Shown here piece by piece: positions 1 through 13,202 of a stretch of DNA of 64,000 bases. The position numbers and the translations under genes were made by a program. Source of the stretch: Microbacterium sp. H1-D42 (GTDB lineage: Bacteria > Actinomycetota > Actinomycetes > Actinomycetales > Microbacteriaceae); assembly GCF_022637555.1 (NCBI RefSeq), contig NZ_CP093342.1, positions 1,736,001 through 1,800,000 on the forward strand, written 5' to 3'. The notes under the pieces are model-generated. The model was not told the DNA's origin. It was given only the letters and a program-made list of their open reading frames with translations, and made no database searches. Within the stretch, counting starts at the first letter, position 1, and every line of letters starts with the position of its first letter.

Positions 1-1074
1 ACCGCCCGACGGGTGGTGACGCCGACCGCGCGTCTGAACGACGTCGAGATCCTCGCCGTCGACACCGGCGCGCAGACGATCGAACTGACGCGCACGCCTG
101 ATACCGAGCTGCCTGGCCGCTATGGGCTCTTCACCACTGGCACGTACGGGTACGTCAAGCTCGGCGCGGTGCTGAGCGCGGATGCACGGACTGTGCGCCG
201 CAAACTGCTGACGCAGGTCGAGCCGGGCGCGAACGTCGACCGCGCTGCCGCCTTCAGCGGCTGGTACTACGTCACGCCCAGCGAGCTGCATCTGCCATGG
301 GAGAGCGTGCTGATCGGCTCGCCGGCAGGTCCCTGCCCTGCATGGCTCTTCCCAGCGGAGTCGTCGACCTGGGTCATCCAGGTGCACGGTCGCGGCACCA
401 CACGGTCGGAGTGCTTGCGTGCGGTGCCCGTTCTGCATGCACTCGGCCTGCCGAACCTGGTCGTGTCGTACCGCAACGACGGCGAAGCGCCGCGGTCGCG
501 TGGCGGCGTCTACGCGCTCGGCGCGTCGGAATGGCACGACGTGGATGCTGCGATCGGCTACGCCCTGCGACACGGTGCTGAGCGGGTGGTGCTGATGGGC
601 TGGTCGATGGGCGGAGCGCTCGTGCTGCAGACTGCTGTCTCTTCGGTGCACCGCGACGTGATCGCCGCAGTCATCCTGGACTCGCCGGTGGTCGACTGGC
701 GCACGGTGCTGCGGTTCCAGGCGCGCGAAGCCGGTCTGCGCGAACCGCTGCCCGCCCTGGCGATGGGAGCACTGGAGAACAGCGTCACCGCGCGCCTGAG
801 CGGCGCCGAGGGCGCGATCCCGTTCGATCAGCTGGACATGGTGGCGCGGGCATCCGAGCTCGACGCGCCTGTGCTCATCCTGCACAGCGAGGATGACGGC
901 TTCGTGCCGGCCGACGCATCGCACGCCCTCGCCGCGGTGCGCCCCGATCTGGTCACGATGCCGTCGTTCACGGTCGCCAGGCACACTAAGATCTGGAACT
1001 ACGACGAGACGGGCTGGACCACGGCTATCGCGGATTGGCTGCGCGCACAGGGAATCGTGGACGACGGCGTCTAG
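1..1074 (+). CDS. alpha/beta hydrolase, 5' truncated by the window
   Basis: Serine hydrolase of the alpha/beta fold, about 357 codons visible. The reading frame is open to the first base; a GTG at 13 is possible, but the first residues (TARRVVTP) look like the end of an N-terminal membrane anchor, so the true start is probably upstream. The nucleophile elbow GWSMGGA lies near residue 200. An Asp in LILHSEDD and a late His in ARHTK complete a plausible triad. The N-terminal third is a family-specific region ahead of the hydrolase core. The substrate is unknown. Its stop codon overlaps the stop of the convergent sufE-like gene. Confidence 0.8.
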   Translation, partial: TARRVVTPTARLNDVEILAVDTGAQTIELTRTPDTELPGRYGLFTTGTYGYVKLGAVLSADARTVRRKLLTQVEPGANVDRAAAFSGWYYVTPSELHLPWESVLIGSPAGPCPAWLFPAESSTWVIQVHGRGTTRSECLRAVPVLHALGLPNLVVSYRNDGEAPRSRGGVYALGASEWHDVDAAIGYALRHGAERVVLMGWSMGGALVLQTAVSSVHRDVIAAVILDSPVVDWRTVLRFQAREAGLREPLPALAMGALENSVTARLSGAEGAIPFDQLDMVARASELDAPVLILHSEDDGFVPADASHALAAVRPDLVTMPSFTVARHTKIWNYDETGWTTAIADWLRAQGIVDDGV

Positions 1075-1502
1075 CGCTTCTGTGCGACCTGGTTCTTCGC
1101 GCGCATCAGCATCCCCGTCATCCCACCGATCCGCAGCGGCGAGACGAGCTTGGTCAGCCCGATCGTCTGCGGGTAGTCGTTCGGGATCGCCAGCACCTCA
1201 TCAGCGGTGAGTCCGGTGATGCCCTGCGCGAGGATGCTGGCGAAGCCGCGCGTGGTCGGCGCCTCCGGCGGTGCGGTCGCGTGCATCGCCACCACACCGT
1301 CGTTCACCTCGATGTTGATGAACACGGGCGACTGGCACTCGGCGACGCGCTCGTACATCTCCGGATGATCCGCGAGATGTGCGGGCACCGCAGGCAGCTC
1401 GTTCGCGAACTCGAGCAGCAGCTCGAGCCGGTCGGTCTCGGGCGTATCGAGGAAGTCGTCGCGGAACTCGGCGAGCGTGGCGGGAACGTGCGTGTCAGTC
1501 AT
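1071..1502 (-). CDS. sufE: SufE family Fe-S cluster assembly protein
   Basis: A 143-aa protein of SufE size. SufE takes persulfide sulfur from a cysteine desulfurase onto one conserved Cys and passes it to the SufBCD scaffold. The expected Cys is Cys56 in the motif AECQSPVF, followed by the family's conserved beta strands. It is the second gene after a rhodanese-type sulfurtransferase on the same strand, so the pair may handle sulfane sulfur together. No desulfurase or suf operon is in view. The ATG start has a short GCAGGG upstream. Family assignment is firm; the partner is inferred. Confidence 0.9.
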   Translation of the reverse strand: MTDTHVPATLAEFRDDFLDTPETDRLELLLEFANELPAVPAHLADHPEMYERVAECQSPVFINIEVNDGVVAMHATAPPEAPTTRGFASILAQGITGLTADEVLAIPNDYPQTIGLTKLVSPLRIGGMTGMLMRAKNQVAQKR

Positions 1503-1514
1503 CCCTGCAATTCT

Positions 1515-1547
1515 CCCACGCCGAGCCGCAGGAGGGCTCGGCGTGGG
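1515..1547 (-). terminator. intercistronic hairpin between sulfurtransferase and sufE
   Basis: Perfect 13-bp inverted repeat (CCCACGCCGAGCC, 7-nt loop, GGCTCGGCGTGGG) in the 51-nt gap between two same-strand genes. There is no U tract. It may act as a partial terminator or an mRNA-stabilising element that sets the ratio of the two proteins. Confidence 0.6.
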
Positions 1548-1553
1548 CGGCAG

Positions 1554-2450
1554 TCAGAGCGAGCCCGGCTCGGTGCCGGTGGCGATCGGCACGCGCACGG
1601 CGCTGCCCCATTCGCTCCACGAGCCGTCGTAGTTGCGCACGTTCTCGAAGCCGAGCAGGTGCTGCAGCACGAACCAGCTGTGACTGGAGCGCTCACCGAT
1701 CCGGCAATAGGCGATGACGTCATCGCCGGGCTTGAGGCCGGCGTCACCCAGGTAGATCGCCTCGAGCTCGGCCCGGGGCTTGAACCCGCCGTCCTCGGCG
1801 ACAGCACGCGCCCACGGCACACTCTGGGCCGTCGGGATGTGGCCGCCGCGCAGCGCGCCCTCCTCGGGGTACGCGGGCATGTGGGTGCGCTCGCCCGAGT
1901 ACTCCTCGGGGGAGCGCACGTCGATCAGCGGGCCGCGGCCGATGAACGCCAGCACGTCGTCCTTGTAGGCGCGCAGCACCGAGTCGTCGCGCTCGACGAC
2001 CGGGTATTCGGTGGCGGGCCGGACGGGCTTCTCGGTGGTGAACTCGCGCCCCTCAGCGATCCACTTGTCGCGGCCACCGTCGAGCAGACGCACGTCCTCG
2101 TGGCCGAACAGCGAGAACACCCACAGCGCGTACGCCGCCCACCAGTTGTTCTTGTCGCCGTAGATGATGATCGTGTCGGAGCGTGTGATGCCCTTCCGGC
2201 TGAGCAGCGCGGCGAAGCCCTCGCCGTCGACGTAGTCGCGCACGACGGGGTCGTTGAGCTCGGTGTGCCAGTCGACCTTCACCGCGCCAGGAATGTGTCC
2301 GGTCTCGTACAGCAGCACGTCCTCATCCGACTCGACGACGACCAATCCGGGGGTATCGAGATTCGCCGCCAGCCAGTCGGTGGTGACGAGGCGGCCAGGC
2401 TCGGCGTACTCGTTGAACTTGGCGGATGAGGTGTCGTGGTCGACGGTCAC
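1554..2450 (-). CDS. two-domain rhodanese sulfurtransferase
   Basis: Thiosulfate/3-mercaptopyruvate sulfurtransferase with tandem rhodanese domains. The C-terminal domain carries the active-site loop CRIGERSS, with the catalytic Cys at about residue 249 of 298. The GTG at 2450 is chosen as start because GAGGAGC lies directly upstream; the frame extends further 5' but has no comparable ribosome binding site. The CRIGERS loop is typical of actinobacterial thiosulfate sulfurtransferases. It is followed by sufE on the same strand and diverges from zapE, so it probably supplies persulfide for cluster assembly or thiosulfate/cyanide metabolism. Confidence 0.9.
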   Translation of the reverse strand: MTVDHDTSSAKFNEYAEPGRLVTTDWLAANLDTPGLVVVESDEDVLLYETGHIPGAVKVDWHTELNDPVVRDYVDGEGFAALLSRKGITRSDTIIIYGDKNNWWAAYALWVFSLFGHEDVRLLDGGRDKWIAEGREFTTEKPVRPATEYPVVERDDSVLRAYKDDVLAFIGRGPLIDVRSPEEYSGERTHMPAYPEEGALRGGHIPTAQSVPWARAVAEDGGFKPRAELEAIYLGDAGLKPGDDVIAYCRIGERSSHSWFVLQHLLGFENVRNYDGSWSEWGSAVRVPIATGTEPGSL

Positions 2451-2563
2451 AGCTGCTCCTCTGGGTGCAGGACGCGGGGTGGGTGCGGTGACGGCGTAAA
2501 GTTGAGCCGTCCCCCTTCGACCATAGATCCCTTCCGGCATGCCCGCACTCGGATCGTAAGACT

Positions 2564-3628
2564 ATGACTTCCAGGAACGTGATGACCCAGCAGCTCAGCA
2601 CCGGCGTCGTGCATCTGACCGACCGCACGCCCGTCGTGACCGGAACCGAGATGCTGACCAGTCTCGTGCCGCCGCCGCAGTTCGACAGCGCGACGTTCGA
2701 GACCTATCGCGCCGACGACGCCTACCCCTCGCAGGAGGAGGCCAAGCAGACGCTGATCCGCTTCGCCGGCCCCAGCGAGCCGGTCAAGAAGGCCGGCCTG
2801 TTCCGCCGTGCACCGAAAGAAGTGCCGATGAAGCCCGGCGTCTACCTCGACGGCGGCTTCGGCGTCGGCAAGACGCACCTGCTGGCATCGATCTACCACG
2901 CCATGCCCGCTCGCCGTAAGTACTTCGGATCGTTCATCGAGTACACCGCCCTGGTCGGCGCCCTCGGGTACAAGAACACCGTCGATCTGCTGCGCGGAGC
3001 CGACCTGCTGTGCATCGACGAGTTCGAACTCGATGATCCGGGCGACACCATGGTGATGACCAGGCTGCTCGGCGAGCTCGTGGCATCCGGCACCAAGCTC
3101 GCGGCCACATCGAACACCCCGCCCAACGCGCTGGGCGAGGGACGCTTCGCCGCGCAGGACTTCCTGCGCGAGATCCACGCCATGTCCGAGGCGTTCCAGA
3201 CTCTTCGCATCGACGGCATCGACTACCGCCAGCGCGCGATCGACGGCACCGCCGTGGTGCTCACCGACGCCGACTACGCGAGCGCGGTCGAGCAGTCGGC
3301 TGCTTCTGGCGCAGCATCCGACGACGACTTCTCGGACGTCATCCGCCATCTCGCCCAGGTGCACCCTTCGCGCTACATCCGACTGATCGACGGGCTCTCG
3401 TTCGTCGGTCTGCACGATGTGCGCGTACTCACCGACCAGTCCGAGGCGCTGCGCTTCGTCGCGTTCATCGACCGCGTGTACGACGCGCAGCTGCCCGTGG
3501 CGGCCACCGGAGTCTCGCTCGACGCCGTCTTCGCCGATGAGATGCTCGCCGGTGGGTACCGCAAGAAGTACCTGCGCGCGATCTCGCGCCTGAACTCCCT
3601 CACGCACTCGCTGCCCGACGCCGCGTAA
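2564..3628 (+). CDS. zapE: cell division protein ZapE / AFG1-like ATPase
   Basis: P-loop ATPase of the AFG1/ZapE family, 354 aa, which in proteobacteria acts on the Z ring and in mitochondria as an AAA-like chaperone. Walker A is GGFGVGKTH with Lys103; Walker B is LLCIDEFELDD. The start is taken at the first ATG (2564); an in-frame ATG at 2582 after GTG is an alternative. It is divergent from the sulfurtransferase gene with about 110 bp between them. Nothing suggests truncation. The cellular role in actinobacteria is poorly known. Confidence 0.88.
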   Translation: MTSRNVMTQQLSTGVVHLTDRTPVVTGTEMLTSLVPPPQFDSATFETYRADDAYPSQEEAKQTLIRFAGPSEPVKKAGLFRRAPKEVPMKPGVYLDGGFGVGKTHLLASIYHAMPARRKYFGSFIEYTALVGALGYKNTVDLLRGADLLCIDEFELDDPGDTMVMTRLLGELVASGTKLAATSNTPPNALGEGRFAAQDFLREIHAMSEAFQTLRIDGIDYRQRAIDGTAVVLTDADYASAVEQSAASGAASDDDFSDVIRHLAQVHPSRYIRLIDGLSFVGLHDVRVLTDQSEALRFVAFIDRVYDAQLPVAATGVSLDAVFADEMLAGGYRKKYLRAISRLNSLTHSLPDAA

Positions 3629-3655
3629 CCTGACGTTCACATTCGGGCGGCGTCC

Positions 3656-3704
3656 GTAACACACCCGCAACAACGCACGCCGCCGCCGGAAACACGGCGG
3701 TCGC
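3656..3704 (+). promoter_or_regulatory. candidate GlnR box upstream of amtB
   Basis: GTAAC at 3656 and GCAAC at 3667 are separated by six bases, and GAAAC at 3689 follows 22 bp after the second. This keeps the 11-bp phase of the actinobacterial GlnR consensus (GTnAC-n6-GaAAC repeated). Three of four half-sites match; the a2 position is poor. The position upstream of an ammonium transporter, a classical GlnR target, supports it. Binding is inferred. Confidence 0.5.
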
Positions 3705-3742
3705 AGACTGAGCCTCGTTCACACACGATGAAGGAGGTTGGG

Positions 3743-4978
<1,236 letters not shown>

Positions 4979-4998
4979 CGTCTCGGTAGGGTGGGCAG

Positions 4999-5592
4999 GT
5001 GAGTTCGAGCAAGAACATCCTGTCCACCCTTGTCGACGTCGTCGTTCGGATGCTGTCCCCGAAGCCGTCGGCGAGCACGCAGCAGCATTCCCCGCAGCCG
5101 ACAGCCACACTGCGCCCCGAGGGGCGCAGCACGCGCACAGGCACCCGACGCGACGAGCAGGCAGAAGCGGGGCGGATGCCGGAGTCGGAGACCGTGCAGG
5201 TCGACCCCGAGCGCATCCACGACGTGGCAGTGAGCTACTCGCCATCGCGCAATGACGCCCCGGACTCGGGCGAGGTCATCTGGACGTGGGTCCCCTATGA
5301 GGAGAATGACGGCCGCGGCAAGGACCGCCCTGTGCTGGTGATCGGACGACACACCGACGATCGCGTGTACGCCGTGCGGATGACCAGCAAGCCGCACGAC
5401 CGCGACCGTGACTTCCTGTCGATCGGATCGGGAGCCTGGGACGGGCAGGGTCGTGAGTCCTGGGTCGATATCGAGCAGCTGTACAGCGTGCACCACGACG
5501 GCATGCGGCGTGAGGCCGCCGTGCTCGACAGGGAGCGCTACGGGCGCGTCGCGCAGGCACTGATCTCGCGCTACGGGTGGGCTCGGGAGTGA
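4999..5592 (+). CDS. PemK/MazF-family toxin-like protein, orphan
   Basis: 197 aa with a GTG start preceded by GGTGGGCAG. The C-terminal half (about residues 90-197) fits the PemK/MazF ribonuclease barrel: an entry strand VIWTWVPYEE, the family core KDRPVLVIGR, VRMTSKPHDRD, and a C-terminal helix with RVAQALISRYGW. The first 85 residues are polar, Pro/Ser/Thr-rich and probably disordered. No small antitoxin gene is adjacent: the upstream neighbour is amtB (20 nt away) and the downstream one is the convergent beta-galactosidase gene. It may be a domesticated housekeeping member of the family; ribonuclease activity is unproven. Confidence 0.75.
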   Translation: MSSSKNILSTLVDVVVRMLSPKPSASTQQHSPQPTATLRPEGRSTRTGTRRDEQAEAGRMPESETVQVDPERIHDVAVSYSPSRNDAPDSGEVIWTWVPYEENDGRGKDRPVLVIGRHTDDRVYAVRMTSKPHDRDRDFLSIGSGAWDGQGRESWVDIEQLYSVHHDGMRREAAVLDRERYGRVAQALISRYGWARE

Positions 5593-5613
5593 TGCGACCC
5601 CACCCGCGGCGAT

Positions 5614-10127
<4,514 letters not shown>

Positions 10128-10157
10128 GACCCGCCATGTTGAATCGCGGATGATCTT

Positions 10158-10244
10158 TCAGCCTTTCACGCTGGATGAGGTGATGCCCTCGACGAACTGT
10201 CGTTGCAGCACGAGATACATGACGACGAGGAAGCTACGCTCAAG
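10158..10244 (-). pseudogene. 3' remnant of a carbohydrate ABC transporter permease gene
   Basis: The minus strand reads SFLVVMYLVLQRQFVEGITS followed by SSVKG and a stop. This is the typical C-terminal tail of MalG-type sugar ABC permeases. An in-frame stop at 10245-10247 closes the frame immediately upstream, so only about 28 codons survive. The rest of the permease, its partner permease and the solute-binding protein are absent from the window. An ATG at 10220 could still start a 20-aa peptide, which would now sit in the leader of the DUF4091-lacZ mRNA. Confidence 0.75.
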
Positions 10245-10271
10245 TTACCGGTAATGCACCTTGTGCGACAA
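10242..10271 (-). promoter_or_regulatory. candidate promoter with overlapping LacI-type operator
   Basis: On the minus strand, TTGTCG (10271-10266) and TAACTT (10247-10242) are spaced 18 bp, a fair sigma-70-type match. The perfect 10-bp palindrome TTACCGGTAA (10245-10254) has the central CG step typical of LacI/GalR operators and overlaps the spacer and -10. It lies just downstream of the lacI-type gene and upstream of the permease remnant, DUF4091 and lacZ. Regulator and site are paired by inference. Confidence 0.55.
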
Positions 10272-10310
10272 GCCAGGATCAGTGCGCGGTTCTGCCGCCC
10301 AGGACCGCCG

Positions 10311-11333
10311 TCAGCCGCGCGGAGGCGTCGTCGACTTGCGCACGTGGAGCAGTGGCGCCGCAGGCTCGGTGATGGGCCCTGAACGCGCTGGCTCGATCTT
10401 GCGGAGCAGCTGCTCGACGGCACGTCGCCCGACGCTCGCGACATCGATCTTCGTCGTCGTCAGGGGCGGGTAGAAGTACGCCGCCTCCGCGATGTCATCG
10501 ACTCCGGTCACGCTGATCTGTTCCGGCACGCCGATGCCGCGTTCGTGCAGAGCGTGGATGACGCCGAGAGCGATCTGATCGTTCGCGGCCACGACAGCTG
10601 TCACCTCGTCGACGGGCAGGGTGAGTCCGATCTCGTATCCCGCGCGGGCAGACCATCCGCCGAAGCGGGCTCCGACCGGCTGCAGCTGCTCGGCCTGCAG
10701 TGCGGCTGTGAACGCTCTGCTGCGACCGTGGCTGGCGAGCCATTTCTCCGGCCCCCCGACGTGGAACAGTCTTTTGTGGCCCAGCGATAAGAGGTGCTGC
10801 GTCGCGACCAGCACGCCGGCGGCGCCGAGGTCCAGTCCCTGCTCAGGGTTCTGCACCGAGTCGCTGCGTTCCATGAGCACCGGTACGCGGAAGGTGGCTC
10901 CGGTGAGCGCGTCCGCGATGCTCTCGGTGGGGATCAGTGCGATGACGCCGGCGAGATCCTGCTGGTTGATCAGTGCGAGTGCCTCGTCGATCGACTCGTC
11001 GCGATCCGGCTCGAGAGTGATGATGTCGAGCAGGTATCCCGCTTCGCGCGCAGCCTGCGACGCGGCACGGATGACTTCGATCGGACCGACCTGATCCATC
11101 TCATAGGTCAGCGCCGCGATGCGATGCGATCGCTGAGTGGCCAGAGTCCTGGCGGTGACGTTCGGCACGTAGCCGAGCTCGGCGATCGCAGCGGCCACGC
11201 GCTCGCGCGTCTCAGGGCGGAAACCCTCATCGCCGCGCACGATGCGCGCCACTGTCTGATGGGAGACGCCCGCGCGCTGTGCCACATCGTAGATCGTGGG
11301 GCGCTTGAGCCGCGTGCCGCTGTGGTCAGTCAT
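10311..11333 (-). CDS. LacI family transcriptional regulator
   Basis: 340 aa. The N-terminal LacI helix-turn-helix spans about residues 12-60 (TIYDVAQRAGVSHQTVARI, then the hinge region ending in ALAT-like ARTLATQRSHRI). The remainder is a periplasmic-binding-protein-like effector domain with conserved VAANDQIALG and SVTGVDDIAEAAYFYPPLTT blocks. It probably represses the adjacent beta-galactosidase operon until a galactoside binds. The gene lies upstream of, and in the same direction as, that operon, with the candidate operator 57 bp past its stop. The start ATG has only a weak ribosome binding site. Confidence 0.92.
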   Translation of the reverse strand: MTDHSGTRLKRPTIYDVAQRAGVSHQTVARIVRGDEGFRPETRERVAAAIAELGYVPNVTARTLATQRSHRIAALTYEMDQVGPIEVIRAASQAAREAGYLLDIITLEPDRDESIDEALALINQQDLAGVIALIPTESIADALTGATFRVPVLMERSDSVQNPEQGLDLGAAGVLVATQHLLSLGHKRLFHVGGPEKWLASHGRSRAFTAALQAEQLQPVGARFGGWSARAGYEIGLTLPVDEVTAVVAANDQIALGVIHALHERGIGVPEQISVTGVDDIAEAAYFYPPLTTTKIDVASVGRRAVEQLLRKIEPARSGPITEPAAPLLHVRKSTTPPRG

Positions 11334-11419
11334 CGTGTTTGGCCTATCCGGCCCCTGTGCGGGGAGCCGTTCGGGGTCAGCCTAGCGGCCCGCAGTTAGG
11401 CTGACACCGGGTCATGCAC

Positions 11420-11458
11420 AACGTCGCCACCGGACTCATGCAGTCCGATCGCGACGTT
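11420..11458. terminator. long hairpin between yceI and the lacI-type gene
   Basis: Nested inverted repeat: AACGTCGC pairs with GCGACGTT, and CGGACT with AGTCCG, with a symmetric 3x3 internal loop and a 5-nt apical loop. It begins 38 nt past the yceI stop. No U tract follows on either strand. It is the only strong structure in the 162-bp gap, so a terminator for yceI is the likeliest role. Confidence 0.5.
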
Positions 11459-11495
11459 TGGCGTGGAGAGGATAAGTGGGCAGAACCCGCTGAGA

Positions 11496-12125
11496 TCAGT
11501 TGTCGTCTCCGGCGTCTTCTGAATCGCTGGATTCGGGGGTCTCCTCCGAGTCCGCTGCGTCGTCGGCCTCATCGGTCGGAACCACCTTGACGGCCGAGAT
11601 CTCGAACTCGAGGGTGATCTTCTCGGAGACGAGCACTCCGCCGGAATCCAGGGGAGTGTTCCACTCCAGGCCGTAGTCGCGGCGGTTGAGGCGGCGACTG
11701 CCTTCGAAACCGGCGCGGAGTTCACCGTACGCGCCCACCTCGATGCCTGTGAGCGCGAGCGGGATCATGACCTGGCGTGTGACGTCGCGGATCGTCAGAT
11801 CGCCAGTGACGCTGAAGGCGCGGTCATCGACCTCTTCGATGTGCGTGCTGACGAAGGTGATCTGTGGCCACGTGTCGGCCTCGAAGAAGTCGGCGCTGCG
11901 CAGGTGGTCGTCACGCTGCTTGCTGCGAGTGTCGACGCTGGTGACGTCCATCGTGACCTTCGCCCAGGAGTTCTCCGGGTGCTCGGTGTCGACATGCAGG
12001 TGGCCGGTGACGTCATTGAACGCGCCGCGGACGGTCGTGACCATCGCGTGCTTTGCAGAGAAGCCGATCCGGGTGTGTGCCGGGTCGAACTCCCAGTCGC
12101 CGTTCACTTTGTCGTGGTCGATCAC
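11496..12125 (-). CDS. YceI family protein
   Basis: 209 aa. YceI proteins form an extended lipocalin-like barrel that binds isoprenoid lipids. Typical blocks are present: DWEFDPAHTRIGFSAKHAMV near the start, VDVTSVDTRSKQRDDHLRSADF-like core, and GDLTIRDVTRQV. The C terminus ends in a Ser/Glu/Asp-rich acidic tail of about 30 residues not needed for the fold. GTG at 12125 is chosen as start because AGGAG lies six bases upstream; the longer frame is discarded. No signal peptide is seen. Divergent from the SPW-repeat gene. Confidence 0.9.
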   Translation of the reverse strand: MIDHDKVNGDWEFDPAHTRIGFSAKHAMVTTVRGAFNDVTGHLHVDTEHPENSWAKVTMDVTSVDTRSKQRDDHLRSADFFEADTWPQITFVSTHIEEVDDRAFSVTGDLTIRDVTRQVMIPLALTGIEVGAYGELRAGFEGSRRLNRRDYGLEWNTPLDSGGVLVSEKITLEFEISAVKVVPTDEADDAADSEETPESSDSEDAGDDN

Positions 12126-12294
12126 GCGTAACTCCTGTTCGCTCTCGCAACGGTCGGCGAGACAACTGGTAGATAGTACCGGTTCGACCTGGGGAATACG
12201 GGGCCATCGGATTGTGCGGCGCACAGCCAATCCGTTCGGGCGACGTCGACGAACCTCTTGTGAACCGCACAGCGGTGAGATCCAAGGAGGAATC

Positions 12295-12681
12295 ATGCGT
12301 TTCATCCCCACAAAGGTCCACGGCATCCTCGACTACATCGTCGGGGTCGCACTCATCATCGCGCCGTGGCTGTTCGGATTCGCGTCGGTCGGGGGAGCGG
12401 CCGTCATCATCCCGATCGTTCTCGGCGTCGGCTTGATCGTCTACAGCCTCTTCACGAAGTACGAGTGGGGCCCGTTCGGGTTCATCCCGATGCCGGTCCA
12501 TCTCGTGTTCGATGTCGTGGCAAGTCTCTTCCTGGCGCTGTCGCCCTGGATCTTCGGCTTTGCCGACGAGGCGATGAACGTGTGGCTGCCGCATGTCGTG
12601 GTGGGCGCGGCGGTGATCGTGGTCGTGATCTTCTCGCAGCCGCAGCCAGCTCAGGTGCGAACCCGCGAGATGCGCGTCTGA
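12295..12681 (+). CDS. SPW-repeat membrane protein
   Basis: 128 aa, almost entirely hydrophobic, with four predicted membrane helices arranged as two repeats. Each repeat carries a Pro-Trp motif followed by a Phe: APWLFGF near residue 23 and SPWIFGF near residue 83, which is the SPW repeat signature. AAGGAGG precedes the ATG. Function of this family is unknown. It diverges from yceI and converges on the frameshifted gene downstream, with a hairpin between them. Confidence 0.85.
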   Translation: MRFIPTKVHGILDYIVGVALIIAPWLFGFASVGGAAVIIPIVLGVGLIVYSLFTKYEWGPFGFIPMPVHLVFDVVASLFLALSPWIFGFADEAMNVWLPHVVVGAAVIVVVIFSQPQPAQVRTREMRV

Positions 12682-12712
12682 CGGCCGCCGCGCACGTCGC
12701 GCACAAGCGAGT

Positions 12713-12744
12713 GGTGGGCGGGGCCACCGGCGGTCCCGCCCACC
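12713..12744. terminator. bidirectional terminator hairpin
   Basis: GGTGGGCGGGGCC, a 6-nt loop, then GGTCCCGCCCACC: a 13-bp stem with one G-U pair between the convergent SPW-repeat gene and the frameshifted secreted-protein gene. There is no U run, as is common in actinobacteria. Confidence 0.6.
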
Positions 12745-12774
12745 TGCCAGATGTGAGCGATCAGCAGCCGTCGC

Positions 12775-13052
12775 CTACGAGCCGCTCTTCCCGTTCTTCG
12801 CGGCGAAGTCGACCGAGACGACGACACCTTGCTCGACCCCGCGGACCCAGAGCCAGTTCCCCTGCACCTCGAAGGACTCCACACCCGACACGGCGACCTC
12901 CGAGTTGCGGACGGCATGGCTTTCGCCGCCTTCAGCCGAAGACGCAGCAGCAGCGTGGAGACCGTCACCGCTGTGGTGATCCCGCCTCGCAGGGCCAAGC
13001 CGGACGTTCGTGGACGTCGGCGGGGGAGCGACGAGTCTGGGGCGTTCTGCAT
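12775..13052 (-). pseudogene. small secreted protein gene with a single-base frameshift
   Basis: An ATG at 13052 has a good ribosome binding site (AGGAGATCAGAC before it) and begins MQNAPDSSLPRRRPRTSGLA, then a hydrophobic stretch ending STLLL. The frame then degrades to Arg-rich sequence. The alternate frame from about 12942 reads ASSAEGGESHAVRNSEVAVS, GVESFEVQGNWLWVRGVEQG, VVVSVDFAAKNGKSGS and stop at 12775. Adding one base in the CTGCTGCTGCG stretch (about 12940-12956) joins them into a 92-aa protein with a signal peptide. It is either a pseudogene or a sequence error. I do not recognise the product. Confidence 0.65.
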
Positions 13053-13202
13053 GTCTGATCTCCTGAATCGCGGGGGATTGCTGCGATCAGTGACGGTAGG
13101 GAAGTCAGATCACTTGAGTGCGGCGTGAGGATGAACGACCAGACAGCGATTCTCGTCTGTCGTGGTGAACGGCGGGTGTCACCGCATGCTGTGGCCTGAG
13201 GT

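Noticed and set aside
4979..5613. A cognate antitoxin for the PemK-like protein
   Set aside because: The gaps on both sides are about 20 bases and no small partner frame precedes or follows.
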